64,000 bases of DNA from Filosporella fistucella (GCA_030077755.1 JAQJZZ010000008.1:682001-746000), one strand, 5' to 3'. Shown: positions 1-12,881, counted from the stretch's first letter. Program-made: numbers and translations. The notes: a model not told the origin generated them from the sequence alone.

Positions 1-846
1 TGCGCGAACCTTTCCTCTACTCTGACGCCGGCCGAGCGTGAGGGCCGACTCACCTCACTGAGAAATGGCTATGCGACGAAGAAGTCACAAATTAGGAAGA
101 GATACAATGTAAGTCTGCGTATGAGAACCTCCGAAAAGGAAGCTCGCGCTGCAGCTGGTATCACACCTAAGAGAAAGTCACAACTTGCCAATTTCATGGC
201 TGGCAATATTGCCAATGTTTCTTCGTCCAGCCCAGGCCCCTCTCCATCTGGCTTTTCACCAGTCAACACCCCTCCTGCTCATGGCAGCCCATCTTACAAA
301 CCTGGCTCCAGCCAACATCCACCCAATCCTTCAGCCAGACCCGAACAAGGATTCCATTCTTCCAATTCAGGTTTCGGTGTCTTACGTACCAATGGCGGAA
401 AACGCTCATATGAAGAAAACCCAGCTGAATCCAACACCAAGCGTGCCAGACTCGATGATTCCAGCGCCTCTTCCTCTGCAGTCGCCAGCCCTCGTCTCCC
501 AGCAAACGGTCATCAAAGTTCCCCCGGCCTAGCAATGATGGAAGTCCGCGCTGTAAATGCAGCAGAGAAGTTCCCCAACCGAGATCTTCATCCTGAGCAA
601 AAGCGCGCTTCCCCTCCCCCAGCTAGAACTGCCGCAAACGGTGTAGCGGCAAGAGAAATCATCTCCCTGGATTCTGATACTGAGGAGAATTCTTCTGAGG
701 TTGTCCTGCCCAGTGTCGAGAGACAGAGCGCCGAGAGACAAAGTGCTGAGAGGGGAAGCGTTGAGCGAAATCATAGTGATAGGAGAAGCGGCTCGGAGAC
801 GAACGTGCGAGATCCATTCAAGGCCAGAAGGGGAGGTAAACATTAA
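1..846 (+). CDS. C-terminal part of a Ser/Pro-rich nuclear-type protein (5' end outside window)
   Basis: The frame is open from base 1 to the TAA at 844-846, so the start lies upstream of the window. The first about 55 residues are basic and look folded or conserved, with a GYATKKSQIRKRY stretch followed by RMRTSEKEARAAAG. The remaining about 225 residues are low-complexity Ser/Pro/Asn, with a KR-rich NLS-like patch (NTKRARLDD), an acidic SLDSDTEENSSE patch and three SxERQSAER-like short repeats near the end. A GTAAGT at 110-115 resembles a donor, but the frame continues through it with sensible sequence, so I do not call an intron. I do not recognise the family; a nuclear or chromatin role is an inference from composition only. 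Confidence 0.7.
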   Translation, partial: CANLSSTLTPAEREGRLTSLRNGYATKKSQIRKRYNVSLRMRTSEKEARAAAGITPKRKSQLANFMAGNIANVSSSSPGPSPSGFSPVNTPPAHGSPSYKPGSSQHPPNPSARPEQGFHSSNSGFGVLRTNGGKRSYEENPAESNTKRARLDDSSASSSAVASPRLPANGHQSSPGLAMMEVRAVNAAEKFPNRDLHPEQKRASPPPARTAANGVAAREIISLDSDTEENSSEVVLPSVERQSAERQSAERGSVERNHSDRRSGSETNVRDPFKARRGGKH

Positions 847-2458
847 TTAACAGCAGAGAATTTCATGAAAATAACTATGGGCGGGTTTCATCTTTCCAGC
901 AGTAGAGCCAAAATGGGGTTGTTGAATGGCTAAAGAATAGCGCATTCGATTGGTATTGTACCATAGATGAATAAACAAATCGATCATCTTTTTAATGCAA
1001 TGATTTTGTGACAATTGGGAATGCGTTGATACCTCTCCCTAATATTGAAATAACTTGGCTGAAATCTTCTCCCTCGTCTCTCTGGACAATATAAGAGTAA
1101 GACATAGTACCTACTTAACAAACCCCTGCCCACCACTCTTCAAGAGTCCAGCCTCCTCTGGGCACAGTTGGGCTTGACACGTGACCTATATTTACACCGG
1201 CACATTTTCCTCGCGAAATTGCACCTCGCGTCACCAACACACATCTCCAACTCAACTAGAGGGACAAGACAGCGCAACGAATATCCTTCGTGTTCGCAGA
1301 TCCCGAAGACGATGAGAATGTGCCTCCCTAGTAGGGACTGCCAAGTGCGCTGGAGTGAGAATTTGGAGGCAGGTCAGTCTGTGTGGACTTTGCTTTCTTT
1401 GCTCTTTCATTTGGGTTCGCCCTCTCTTCCCTACTGCTCTTCTTCTTGTGCCTCTCTTTTGTCTCTTCTTCGTGCTCAATTATCATTCGAGGTGATGAAA
1501 GGCATGGTATGAGATGGGGCAGGTTCATAAGATAGGTGAGGTATCATCGGACACCTTCGATGTCGCGTTACTGGATTATTCGATTTGGTGCGGGCCGTTT
1601 GAGATGGCGATCGTCGGCAGACCAACGTGACGTACTGGTGATATGCCTTCGAGGAGAGAGAGAGATGCTGGAATATAGTATGGTCTGGTGAGAGGGGCAA
1701 GGCGGAAGAGATGGAGTCGAGGAGGGGATCAAGGAAGAATGAGAATCGCATACAGCCGATAACATGAAGTACAGGGTACTGGCGGACCCGACAAAGCCTC
1801 AAAAACGACGTGATAGACCGAGACAATGTTACGAATGTAAAGTGATGACTTTAAAGAGAGCTGGAGGATTGACTAGTGGGATGGTTGGCCGTTGGCAGGA
1901 GTAGTATTGGATATTGACAAACTTAAGGATGGGGAGGGGATTTGGAATGGAACTTGGACGAGACGACGAGAGGCAGGAGGTTATCAATTGGAAGAATCGA
2001 ATCGGGGGATTAAGGCTTGACGGTCAGGGGACAAAATATTGTCAGTGGATATGGAGGACCCTCAAGGAGAAGAGAGGATACTATATTTGCAAACGGGGAG
2101 CAGCAGAGGAGATGCCATACAAACCAAAAACTTGAACCGAGTACGGGATACTGTCCGAATTTGAGCAGCTAAGAGCGTGGCACGAACGCGAACCACATTC
2201 CAGAAATACTCCTGATCGTGCAAGGCAGATGGCGATCCATAAACCAAAAGAGCAATATATGCGAGTCTATTGTGTATATTGGAGAGGGAAACATATCTTA
2301 TTCATTCAAGGTACTAAGCTGCCACATTCATTATCCTCCTCGTTCTCAAACATTCGAACACAATCAAAACATTATTGCAATTTCGACGCTCATAAAAGCG
2401 AAACTTTACAAAACAACACCTATCCTCCATAGAGTCATCAACCATATCTACAGCGCTT
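847..2458. other. Intergenic, convergent 3' ends
   Basis: This lies between the 3' end of the first gene and the 3' end of the large minus-strand gene. Short open frames on both strands have no domain or composition bias that I recognise. Pyrimidine-rich stretches occur around 1380-1490. I see no RNA gene or mobile element. Confidence 0.5.
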
Positions 2459-4742
2459 TTACTCCTTCTCTTCATAATGCACATGCGGCCTTCCAAAGAG
2501 CTGGATCTTCTTCTTGGGGATATTTACTATTCTCCCTTTCCCCTTCTTCGGAACAGGATGATGCACCTGAGCAGTTTTCTTCCTTTCAACTTCTTGCTGA
2601 GGGATTGGGCCTGGTGGTGAAGCGTGGTTTTGCTTTACAGCACCGGAATTGGCTTGATATGAGGCCTGCTTATTATTTGCTGGGCGAGGAAGAGCGTTTG
2701 CGTGAGGAGGATCGTGGTGAGGGATAGGTTCTTGAGCTGCTCCTTTGTTGGGGATGTTGTTTGGAAGATGTGGACTATTTGATTTTGCGGCAGGAGGTGG
2801 ATGAGGGCTGGCTTTGAATTCGGGAGCGATAGGAACTGCATTCTGCGGAGCAAGAGCTGGTTGAGCATGTTCTGGGCCATACGGATGCAATTTATCGCCT
2901 GGACCTTGCAGTGGCTTGGGAACTTTCACTGGTGCTGGCACTCCATTTAGACTGAAATGGCCAGGTTGTTTATTTGTCGTTGGCACATCTGGAGGGACCG
3001 CTTGACCGAACTTCTGTGTGTATGGCTTTGCAATTTGATTGTTCGAACCTACCACAGGCTTTCCATTCGAAGCATGCTTGGCAGATGAGTCTTTATCGAG
3101 TCGATGTGTGTTCGGGTTTACAATGTCTTGCTTTGCTCGTTCGATACGTGCAGTGTCTGGTGGTTCCTGATCAACGCCTTCCTTCCGAATAGGGGCGGAT
3201 TTTGCGGCAGGGGGGACTGGTACAGCATTATCAACAATACCAACCCGGGCCCCCGGAGGAGGTCCTGGATTTGAAGGAGCATCTTGCTTTGGTGAGAATG
3301 GAAGTGGTTTAGGAGGAGGTTTCTTCTTTTGTCCCTTCTTCGAACCAACATGTCGTTTCTTCAATCTACCGACATCCCTCTTTCGACGAACAGGCGTATC
3401 GTCATGATCTACACTTGGGTCCTCCCACAACCAATCATCCTCATCACAAACACCAGGATAGACACATCCAATTGGCGAGATCTTTAGGGGATGCCAAGCC
3501 CTCCATCTAGGACCCGGATTAGACGGCTCGATAGAGGTCGTTGTTGATGAAAAAGGATGCTGAGATCCATCACGTGGAATACTAGACGCTATCGTTGTAC
3601 TGATTATCGCCGTTACCAATAACACGCTCTTCGAACTACCAATTGTCGTGATGTGCTGTGTGTTTTGGGAAGGGATCGCTGATGGTTGAAGTACTATTTC
3701 TGTTGTTTGTACTGTGGAATGAAGGGTGGATATTGGATCGTGAGACATTCGCGTCTCTGGAATGGTGTTTTCTAAAGGGAAATCAACATTATTTTGGGCC
3801 GGGCCGTCATCGATCAAGCCACTGCCCTCAAACGGCGGCGGAGGAAGATTCGTGTACCGTGCTACAGTTTGTGTAGTCAAGTACTCCGACCAAGTCAGCT
3901 GGGTAAAATTCTCTGTTGTTGTCATTTGGCTTGCTGCAATTGTATCTGACGGGATGGAATATTGTGGATTGAAAATATCGGTATGGACCCTTGCGATATC
4001 GATAGTGAGCGCAACGGTTGGCAAAATGATTCCAGATACGACTTCTTGCGTCCACGTTGTCGAGACTGGACCTTCTGTTGAAGTAATCTCAATTCCTACT
4101 TCTGTATCCGAAAACAGCGAACTTGTTCCAGCAATTCCTGTCACCAGTGCGCTTCCGCTTGTCAAGATCTGTGTATCTTCTGCCATCGTTGTCTCCGATG
4201 CTGGTGTCTGAATATCATCCAGAATTGTAAACGAACTGGCGCCAGTCGTTTGTCTGATTAGAATATCGGTTGGCTTCAAAACAGATTGCGGTACCATGCT
4301 CGTATCAATGGGTGTTGGTATCTGCTCGTTTGCTGTGCCGCTGACTGGAAAGTCTATTGTTTTTCTTCTCAGCGAATTTTCAGATCCTCCCGGATACGAT
4401 GATGGAATAGCCTCTTTTCTACTGGGAGTAGCCGAGGCTGCAACAACTGGTTGATCCTGAGAAGTTGTAACGGGCAAGCGAGGAAGATTGAACTGGAGTG
4501 TGTTGATGGATCCTGCCAAATGCAAGGATCCAAGCGGCTCCGGTGTGTCATGAACAGGCGAAGGGATAGCAGCTTGTTGGTCACCTGTACTTGTTGGTGG
4601 GAAGTCAGGATTATTCACTTGCAAGGAGTTGATCGTCCCAGTAAGATGGAGAGACGGTAGTGGTTCCGCAAAGCTCGAGAGGACAGCTGAGGTAATTTTA
4701 GGTAGATGATTCTTAATTGTGCTCGCTGGAAGTTTTTTGAGT
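2459..4742 (-). other. C-terminal open segment of the giant surface gene (Pro/Lys-rich tail)
   Basis: This last frame is intact to the end. It begins after the shift near 4740 with LHLTG(T/S)INSLQ-type repeats. It passes a short hydrophobic stretch (SVLLVTAIISTTIASSI) and a Cys/Trp-rich element (GCVYPGVCDEDDWLWEDP). It then becomes very basic, with paired residues (VRRKRDVG, RLKKRHVG, KKGQKKK) and finally Pro/His/Asn-rich. Dibasic sites could be cut by a Kex2-like protease if this part is in the secretory pathway. The change from Ser/Thr to Pro/Lys composition marks a separate domain. The function is not recognised. Confidence 0.6.
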
Positions 4743-5880
4743 TCGTTCGCAATGTATTGACTGTTTCCGTTAGTGGCCGAGGTTTGAGAGGGTCTACGAC
4801 GCTGGTAGCAGAGATGATGGTATTCCCAGGCATTTGTTCTTGCGTTGTAGTCGCTGCTGGCACTCCCGTGCCAGTCGGCTGGGGCGAATCCAATGTCAAC
4901 GGTTCTTGCATAGTTCCTATTGAGCTTAAACCTGAAGGCAATTTCGTTTGAATGGCGATTTGTTCCGCACTCGTACTTACCGCCGGATGGTCTGGCCAAT
5001 TGAACTGCGCTGCTGGGACGGAACCAGTCAGATATAGTGAAGGGACCCCATCTGAAGTCTCTTGTTGGTCAAAAAGAGACGTTGTAAATGCTTCGCTCGA
5101 AATTGTGACTGTTGGGGTGGTGAGTTGAAGCAATGCTGCAGAGTCTGTCGAGGGCCGAAGAATTTCATCATCTCGGATCAATGATGTGGCAGTTGCCGCC
5201 GAGACTTCTTGGACTATGCTAGATGCAGGAAGCTGGATTGAACCTCCTTCAATTGACTTATTGTATGTCTCTGGATCTGGCGATAGGACAGGACTCTGTG
5301 CTCCAAAGGCCAGCGGCACATCTGTGGTCATCACGTATTGATCTGAAGAAGTAGGCGTGGCTATAACATCATTTTGATTGGATGGAGTCGTCCATTCCGT
5401 GTTTCCTGTCACCAACGGCTCCACAGCATCTACGGACGTCGATGGTGCACCTTCCGATCCAGATAAGATAGACGTCGACAGTGCTGGTTGTCCTGTTGGC
5501 TCTTCTTCTTGGAATGGTGATGTGAAGAACGCAGAAGCTGCAGGCTCTGAAATGGACGGCTGTAAGCCATCTTGACTTGTAAGTAAGCCCGCTGTAGGAG
5601 TAATCTCTGCAGTGTTCAGTTGAGTAAGGCTCGGACTGGGCGAATTTGCTCCAACGTCGATACTCCACGAGCCTGGAGTTGAGTATAACTCAGCAAGTAA
5701 TGTAGTCGTTGGCGTACTACTGTTTGGTTCATGATATTGCAAGCTCGTAGCTGCAGATAGGCCTGGGCCTGGTGATTGTTCTCCGCCAATGGACAACCAC
5801 GTTGATTGAGGAGCTTCGAAACGAGTTGTTGCGGCTAAGAGCGAGATTTGGCTGACTCCACTCGCATCTCGATCGGTTAC

Positions 5881-5906
5881 CAGTATACTAGTATACTAGT
5901 ATACTG
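5881..5906. repeat. 26-bp perfect palindromic microsatellite (AGTATACT unit)
   Basis: Three copies of the 8-bp unit AGTATACT, flanked by C and G, give a sequence identical to its reverse complement. It lies within the coding part of the giant surface-protein gene. Read on the minus strand, the incoming frame passes through it as QYTSILVYW and then stops. With one 8-bp unit fewer, the same frame would continue into the downstream open segment (VTDRDASGV). Confidence 0.9.
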
Positions 5907-8900
5907 CGATGGCGAATGTGAATCTGATACCACAGCAGTATTCTGTGGCAGATCCGATGTTTGTGGAAAGGACAGCATGGCAACAGTTTCGGTCATTTGC
6001 TGAGTCCGAGACTGCAAAAATATTCCTCCAGCCGATTCAGTTTGTAGCACAAGTGTGCTAGGAACAATCACAGGAATGGAAGGATCTGTTACAATTGCTT
6101 GTCTGCTCAAAGTGAATGACCCCTCATCTCCATGAGTATATGCTGGAACATCAATGTCGACACCCAATGAACCCGAAGTAGAAAATTGACCAACGGTAGG
6201 AACGCCCGCCAGAGTTGTTTCTTGACCTATTGATGCCGTCAATATACCAGTGGTTTGAACTTGCGTTGCTGCCATTATTTGGGTAAATGAAGGGCTATCT
6301 TCTGCGCTTAAGAGTTGCTCACTCGGAAATAGGCTTGACGCATGAGCACATCAGTAACCTGGGAAGGATCTAAGCTTGAGCTCACGGCGCTTGGGTATGT
6401 GAGAGTCATTATGGGTGTCTCGGATAGCAAGTACTGAGCTGTTGTTGTTCCGTGTTCAGTCTCACTTTCGACGGTTACGCCACTATTTGATAGTAATGTT
6501 ATAGGAGCGGGTACACTGTTCACAAAGGTTTCTGTGGCTAAATTTTGATTGAACTCCTTTGAAGAAGGTGCAATGAACTCCGTCGTAGATCCCTGGATCT
6601 TGGTTGAGGCATCCACATTCGGCAGGCGTGAAGTCAGCGCCCTAGAGAAGGCCATTGGGTAAGAAGACTGTGGCGTTTGTTCTGCAATTGCAGATTTATC
6701 GCTCGCATATCCAGTGACGAAAGCTGGAGGAATTGACTGCCAGGCAGGACCAGTAGTAGGTGCCACCTCTGCGTCGAGAGATAACGACTCAAGTTGCAGG
6801 AAAGAACTGGCGCCCTGCGATTCCTTGAAGATACCTTCACTGGCTGCTAGGTTTGTGCTGAGAGGCTGGGTTTGAACGGTATTGGACCCCATACTACCGT
6901 TTGTACTGAAAAAGTTTGATGGGGGTAATAAATTCGTGTTTGTCACTTCTGCTCCAACAAAGGAGGCTGTGGGGATTTCGTTGAAGCTAGATGGTGCCGC
7001 CACCTCTGAGGCAAACTTCTGGAGAGAAGGTATGTAATCTTCCGCTGTGGAGGTTCCTGGCAGGTGGGTCCTTTCTGTACTCATTTGCGATGGCGTAGGC
7101 TCGCTTTCTAGGCGGGAAAGCGCAGTTGGAGATTCGACTTGAATGAAGTTATTCAAAGTCATTCGAAGTCGTCAATGGAGATGCTGCATTTGTTGTCTCA
7201 ACTTTCATTGTTGGAGGTGTTGCTTGTGCGCTGTCAGAACTAGCAGTATAGAGCGGCGGTATTGCTGATGAAAATGAAGCTGTGAAATCACCAGAATGCG
7301 ACGAGAAAACCCCACTCTCTATGGTTGATAAAGCCGCCAAGCGTGTTGCCTCTATGGTACTGGGAATCACGGTAGAAAGAGGGAGGATATCTGAAAATGA
7401 AGTCGCTGTAAGTTCGCCGGGCAGTGACTGTATGAGACTGCCCTCTGTTTCTAATGGTCCCAACGGCGTTATTTTTGCTACGTTCTCAACAGTGGTTGCA
7501 GGAATCATGCCAATATCTGAAGACAAAGTGGCTATAAAGTCTCCACTATAGGTAGTGAAGCCGCAGCCGAGTTGGTCGTCCATGCGCTTACGTATAAAGT
7601 TGAAGCAGTCGGTTCTGCAACGGTATTCGAATCTGTCAGGCCCATAGAGCTGAGAACCTCGCTTCCCATGTAATCGCTGATGGCTGTGACCGATGCTAAG
7701 AAATTGGTTGTTTCCGCTCCCAAGTTGTATGTACGTGTGTCAAAGTCACTGAGATCTGACTCGCTGATTTGCTCGACGTAATCGTTCCGGTTTGGTCCTC
7801 GGTCGATGAAGTCGGTGAATGAGATTCGGTGGTGCTCTCTGGGTCTAGAGAAGAGGTGGAAGTTTCCAAAAGTGAGATGTCACTGCTTTGGATAGGGGAA
7901 CTGAGCAGTGGATTGTAAGTTGTTGTAGTATCAAGCTCGGCTGAAGACGAAGTTGTTCCATCGAAATAAGTCAGTGTGCCCGACGCAATGACAGAACTGG
8001 TCGAGGGGAAGGCTGAATCAAGCCTGTCTAATGATGATAAAGTGTCGTCCATACTGTAAGAGCTGCCTTGAATATGCTCCGAAGAAGAGGACCCATATAT
8101 GCGTGTTGAACCCCGAGATCTGGTGCTTCCTGAAGAGGGAAGTGGAAGTTGTTCTACTTCTGTGAAAATGAATGACGGCATGTTTGGGTACGTCGAAGTA
8201 GACAAGTCACTTTGTGAAGCAGAAGATGATATATCTTGACTCAAGAAGTCACTCGATTGCGGTGCAGAACTTGTGTTACTCATAACATCATCAGGAAATT
8301 GGCTCGTGGAAGTGCTCTCCTCTGAAGTAGAAAAGCCTTCGGCCGTCGAGTAAGTATTAGTGGATGTGGGGAGTGTCGAGGATGTAGCAAACGGGCCAAT
8401 TTCTGAGCTATCTTGTGTTGAAAGGCTTCCATACTCAGACGAGATGTCCATAGACAGGAAGGTTTCGGTCGTTGTAATGCGTGAGCTGATACTTCTGAGT
8501 CCAGAAGGTTGTGCCACATTAGAGGAAACACGAGGGTAGATATCTGATTTGTAGGTAGTTGCTTCCTGTGGTGGATTTGAGAAAGAACTCTGAGAAGCGA
8601 TTTGCGCAGAAGACGTTGAAAGATCCGATATGCTGGCGCTTTGTTCGAGATCTAAGCTTGATAAACTCGTTGCATAGCTAATATCATCTGGTTTTATTGT
8701 CGATAACGTTGTAGGGGATGTAAGTGGTAGAGAGGTTTCGGTTAATGACGCATCACTCGATGGACTTATTCGAGTGAAGGAAGTTGCTGCTAACCGCGTT
8801 AGTGAATCATCTGAGGCAACACTTGTTGCGCCAGCAATAGAGGATAAAGATAGAGCGTAGGAAGGATCAAGGGAGCTCTCGGAAGTAGTAGAAGTCTCTG

Positions 8901-11089
8901 TGCTGCTATAAAATACTTCTGAAAGCGATGTGCTCTCCAGGATAGTTGTGGTGGGTGAAAATATCTGCGTAGGACCGTCACTGGTTCTTGTCCCTGAGAA
9001 TTGACTGCGGGTAGAATAAATTCGATTCCCGCTTGCCACAATCGAGGTTTCTGCATAGCTGGACATCGCAGAAGGTTGCTCCATGGTGGATATGGAGTCT
9101 CCTAAAAATGAGCTGAACGAAAAGTCCGGAACTTCAGAGGATGAGATTGTCAGGGTGGCGGATATGAATCCGAAGTTATCAGAGTATGATGGCCCCGATT
9201 GCTGGAGCGAGCTGGATATCTCCCCACTAGAAGGCATCTTAGAGCTGAAGGTAACTCTATCGAAAAGCTAGAAAAAGAGCTTTCAGGTAGAACGGATGAA
9301 AATTCGGATGCACTTGGGGATGTTGATTGTTGGAACGTGCTCGAGAGTTCATCACTAGAGAGCATGCTGAACTCGGAGGCTGAGCGGATGTAGATTCGGC
9401 TTCACTTGAAAATGCTGATTGCTGGGTGGTGCTGGAGAAGCCGCTGGTAAATGAAATCATCAAGCTAGTAATTGGATTTGTCAAGATTTCTGTTACAATG
9501 CTACTCGAGAGCGAAGAAGTCGATTCTGGCTCGCTATGAGAAGAAACTTGTGATATCTGGCTTGTATTGGCCGTCGTTTCTGTTGGCTGTTCAGAGCTAA
9601 TTTCCTTGGTAGTACTAGCTGCCAAACTCAAGGTCTGCTCATCAACAGAAGCGAAATCGCTGCTTGATATGTATGACGTTTCGAACGACATGGCTAAGCT
9701 GGCACCCTTGGATGTAGAGTGAGAACTCTCAGGGTCAACTTTTTGGCTTGATGAAGGCTGGCGAGAGCCTGGTTCCTCTCCGCTACTAGTCGTTAAGCTC
9801 GGGGCCCGCTCATCAACAGAAAAAAGATCGGTGCTTGACGTGGACAGTGATCCGGTTGGGAGATCGCTGGATAACGTCATTGAAGCTGATTCGGGCATTC
9901 TTGTTGTGTCCATTTGCAAAGTAGCCGATGAGAAGTTGGTGAGCTGAGTGATTGTGGCCTGTGGCGTGCTTAGGGAGGAAAGGATGGTCTCTTGCGAAGA
10001 GCTAGATAGCCCCGTAGATGTAATCAAGGAGTTTAGATCTTCGCTAGCACTTACAGATTCGAGAGTGATCATTTCGCGATTCTTTGATGCGCTAGAAGTC
10101 ATCATTTGTAGGCTCTCTGATTCGGAAGATGATGCTGACAATTGTGCAGCCGTCAAGACTATTGAAACCGAGGACTGACGGATTGTGGTTTCCAAGGGAA
10201 CACTCGTAGAGCTTGTATCTCGATCTTCTGACATTGAAGAGGTGATACTCGAACCGCTTTCCCGTACCACACTGGTTTTACTTGACGAGTACGAAGAGCT
10301 CTCTGAGAATCCTTTGGCTATCACCATTCGAAGTAGGAGCAGCAGATTTTAATGATGACGAGATGGTCAGTGGCGATTGGGTCTCATATCCCGTAGAAGG
10401 GGCAACTGTGGGCTCATCATTTCCGAGACCTGAACTCAAGCTACATGAAGTTTGTATGGACCGGGCGTAAGACGACTCGGAGGTCGAGGATCTGATGTCG
10501 TCGGCTGAAAGAGTAGGAACGCTAATTTTCAATGAGGTTTGGCTAGATTCTCCGGTGGTAAGCGATTTACTTCGGAAACTGAAATCGGAGGATGTCGAGC
10601 TATCCTCGGAATGGGTAAGAGACTTCGATCCAGTAGAAAGGAGGACTGTCGACTCAAAAGACAGTGGAGCAGCGCTACCTGTGTAGGATCCCGAGAAGGA
10701 TTCTTGGCTATAGCTCTGGCTTGATGTTAATGATAATGATAACGATATGGCGCTTGTGTCCGTATCACTGAGAGGACGCAAGGTAGAGCTAGAGGTGCTT
10801 GACAAGTCACTGATGTCTGGGGTTTGATGTATAGTCGTTACAAGTGAGACCGAATTGAATCGGCTGCTTGTACCCTCCAATGGCTCTGCAAATGAAGTAG
10901 AGGGCGTAACGTCTCCAGACGAGGTAGTGATTTCGAGGCTACTTGACTCTAATGACACTCTAGATTGTGTACTAGTAATCACTCCAGAGATGAAAGGCAT
11001 CGATCTGGATGATAATAGATCGTTTTGTGAAGACAACGAAAAAGTCCCAGGTGTTGGATTGCCTGTCTCTATCGAGGACGGTGACTAGA

Positions 11090-11540
11090 CGGAAAGCACT
11101 CGGCACTGGACGATACATCTAGTATGCTGAAAGGTGTCTCTGAGGTTGGCGAGGATCGTGACCGTGAAGAAGAGGTTTCAGTAGTTACAAATTGGGATGT
11201 TTGGTCAAATTCCGAGAATGAGAAACCAGATGGAGAGCTTGAGAGCGTTTTCTCGGTACTAGATGACAACTGAGGTGTGCTAAAAGGTGTATCTGAATTT
11301 GGAGAAGACTGTGAATTTGAGGAGGTGGTTGTAGATTGAGATGTCTTCTCAAGGTTCGAGGATGAAAATCCTAACAAAGAGCTAGAAAGAAATCTATCGG
11401 TACTAGAAAATAGACCTATTGTGTAAAGAGACGAACTAGAGCTAGCCGAGGACCCTGGCTGTATAGAAGTAGTTTGCATAGTTTTAGGTTGAGAAGTTTG
11501 CTCAAAGTCGGACGATGAAGAAGAAAGAGGTCTTCGCGTA
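11090..11540 (-). repeat. Three degenerate tandem repeats of about 50 residues inside the giant surface protein
   Basis: Within one open segment the pattern LSSS..xF(E/D)QTSQ, then TT..TSS..SxSSP.S.TPFS..LSSS, recurs about three times. The copies begin with RRPLSSSSSDFEQTSQ, RFLSSSLLGFSSSNLEKTSQ and KTLSSSPSGFSFSEFDQTSQ. They differ by substitutions and small length changes, so they are old or relaxed copies. Tandem Ser/Thr-rich units of this kind are typical of O-mannosylated fungal wall proteins. Confidence 0.6.
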
Positions 11541-12846
11541 AAACCAGAGGATGTGGGTGTAGAAATTCCATCTGATGAACTCTCCGGAAACAGACTGGAA
11601 ATTTCTTGGCGTGTATAAGATGTAGGTTTCTGAAGACTTGTTGAAAATCCAAAACTAGATGAGGTGATACCTAGAAGCGAAACAACGTCATGTGTTGAAG
11701 AAATGCTAGATAATTCAGGCGATGCGGGATACGATGATAATATATTTTTGCTGAAGATACGAGACCTCGGAGTCAAGGCTGAAGAAAATCGCTCGTCAAC
11801 CGACGGATCCGAAATAGAAGAAGACATAAAACGGCTAGGGGAGCCAAAACTAGTAGGAGGTCCTAGCTCTAGAGCGGAAGTAGAAGTGACAAATAATGAG
11901 GTAGGTGGAATATGGGTGATATATCGGAGGAAGAGGATCTGCGGGAACGATACGAAGGTGTGGAATACCAAGTACTGAATTCCGAGCTCACATAGCCACT
12001 CGACGGGCCATTGAGCGTCCTCGCCCTAGAGTTAGAAGAAACCCCGTAGCCGGTTTTCGACGCATCTTTTGCGAAGCTCTCGATACTGGTTCCCGCTGCT
12101 TTAAGCGTTGAACTCGAAGAAGAGGGGCTAGAGGGTTCTAAATTAACAGGGGTTGAAGTAGGTCCACCAAGGGTCACGGTGGTTGTACCAGCATACTCAT
12201 GATCTGTCTGAGTGGTTGTGGTAGTAAATCCAGCTGCAGTAATTGTTACTGGAACTGCTACTGTCAAGAATCCATTATTGTTTGTGATGGTCCGAGTTGG
12301 ACCGGAGACTGTGACAGTCTGGAACCCTGGCTGAGCAGACTGTGTTTGAACGGACACAATTGTGGCCGTTGTAGTAACTGGAACGGTAATAAAATTTGAG
12401 GCAGTCTTCGTGAGGGTCGAGTATCTGGTTGTAATTGACTTGACCGTGATAGTCACTGGTTTTGGCGTGATTGTGACTGGCTTTGTCAAGGTGAGCGTTG
12501 ATGCTTTTGGCGTAATCGTAATTGGGATGGATTTCTTGAAGGTCGCTATTATTTTGAGAGTAATGGCTTTGGGTGTTTTGGTGGTTGTGAGGGTAACTGT
12601 CGCTCGAGGTAGAGTAGCAGTTGTCACCAGGGTAGTGGCGATAGTTTTCGTGACCACTCTAGCATGTGGTGTGTTTGCTATCAGCAATGATGTGCAAGCT
12701 GTAGAAATTTGAGGTATATTGTTCACACATTCTCTTGCAAATATCGGTATTGTCGTCTATCTGAAATCAAGAATTGAAGACAGAATTGGGGTGCGGTTGC
12801 AGGGTTTGCTTGAAGTGGATTGAAGCAAGTCAATGCAGCGTCAATT

Positions 12847-12881
12847 GCTCTGACAGCTTGCTATCTGCAAGCTGTCAGAGC
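12847..12881. repeat. Perfect inverted repeat (15-bp arms, 5-nt loop)
   Basis: GCTCTGACAGCTTGC and its exact reverse complement flank TATCT. On the minus strand it covers codons 9 to about 20 of the presumed signal peptide of the giant gene and contains the TAG stop at 12861-12863. A terminator role is unlikely because it lies at the gene's 5' end. Confidence 0.85.

Noticed and set aside
4653..4999. N-terminal start of the last segment at 4999 as an independent gene
   Set aside because: The 5' about 85 codons of that frame are unlike the repeat protein, whereas the upstream frame is repeat-like to about 4740. The segment is a continuation rather than a new start.
2459..12726. Short introns as the explanation for every frame change in the giant gene
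   Set aside because: At the junctions both frames stay open and protein-like to within about 5-20 codons of each other. Candidate GT...AG pairs tested near 11090 and 11960 are too short or give the wrong phase.
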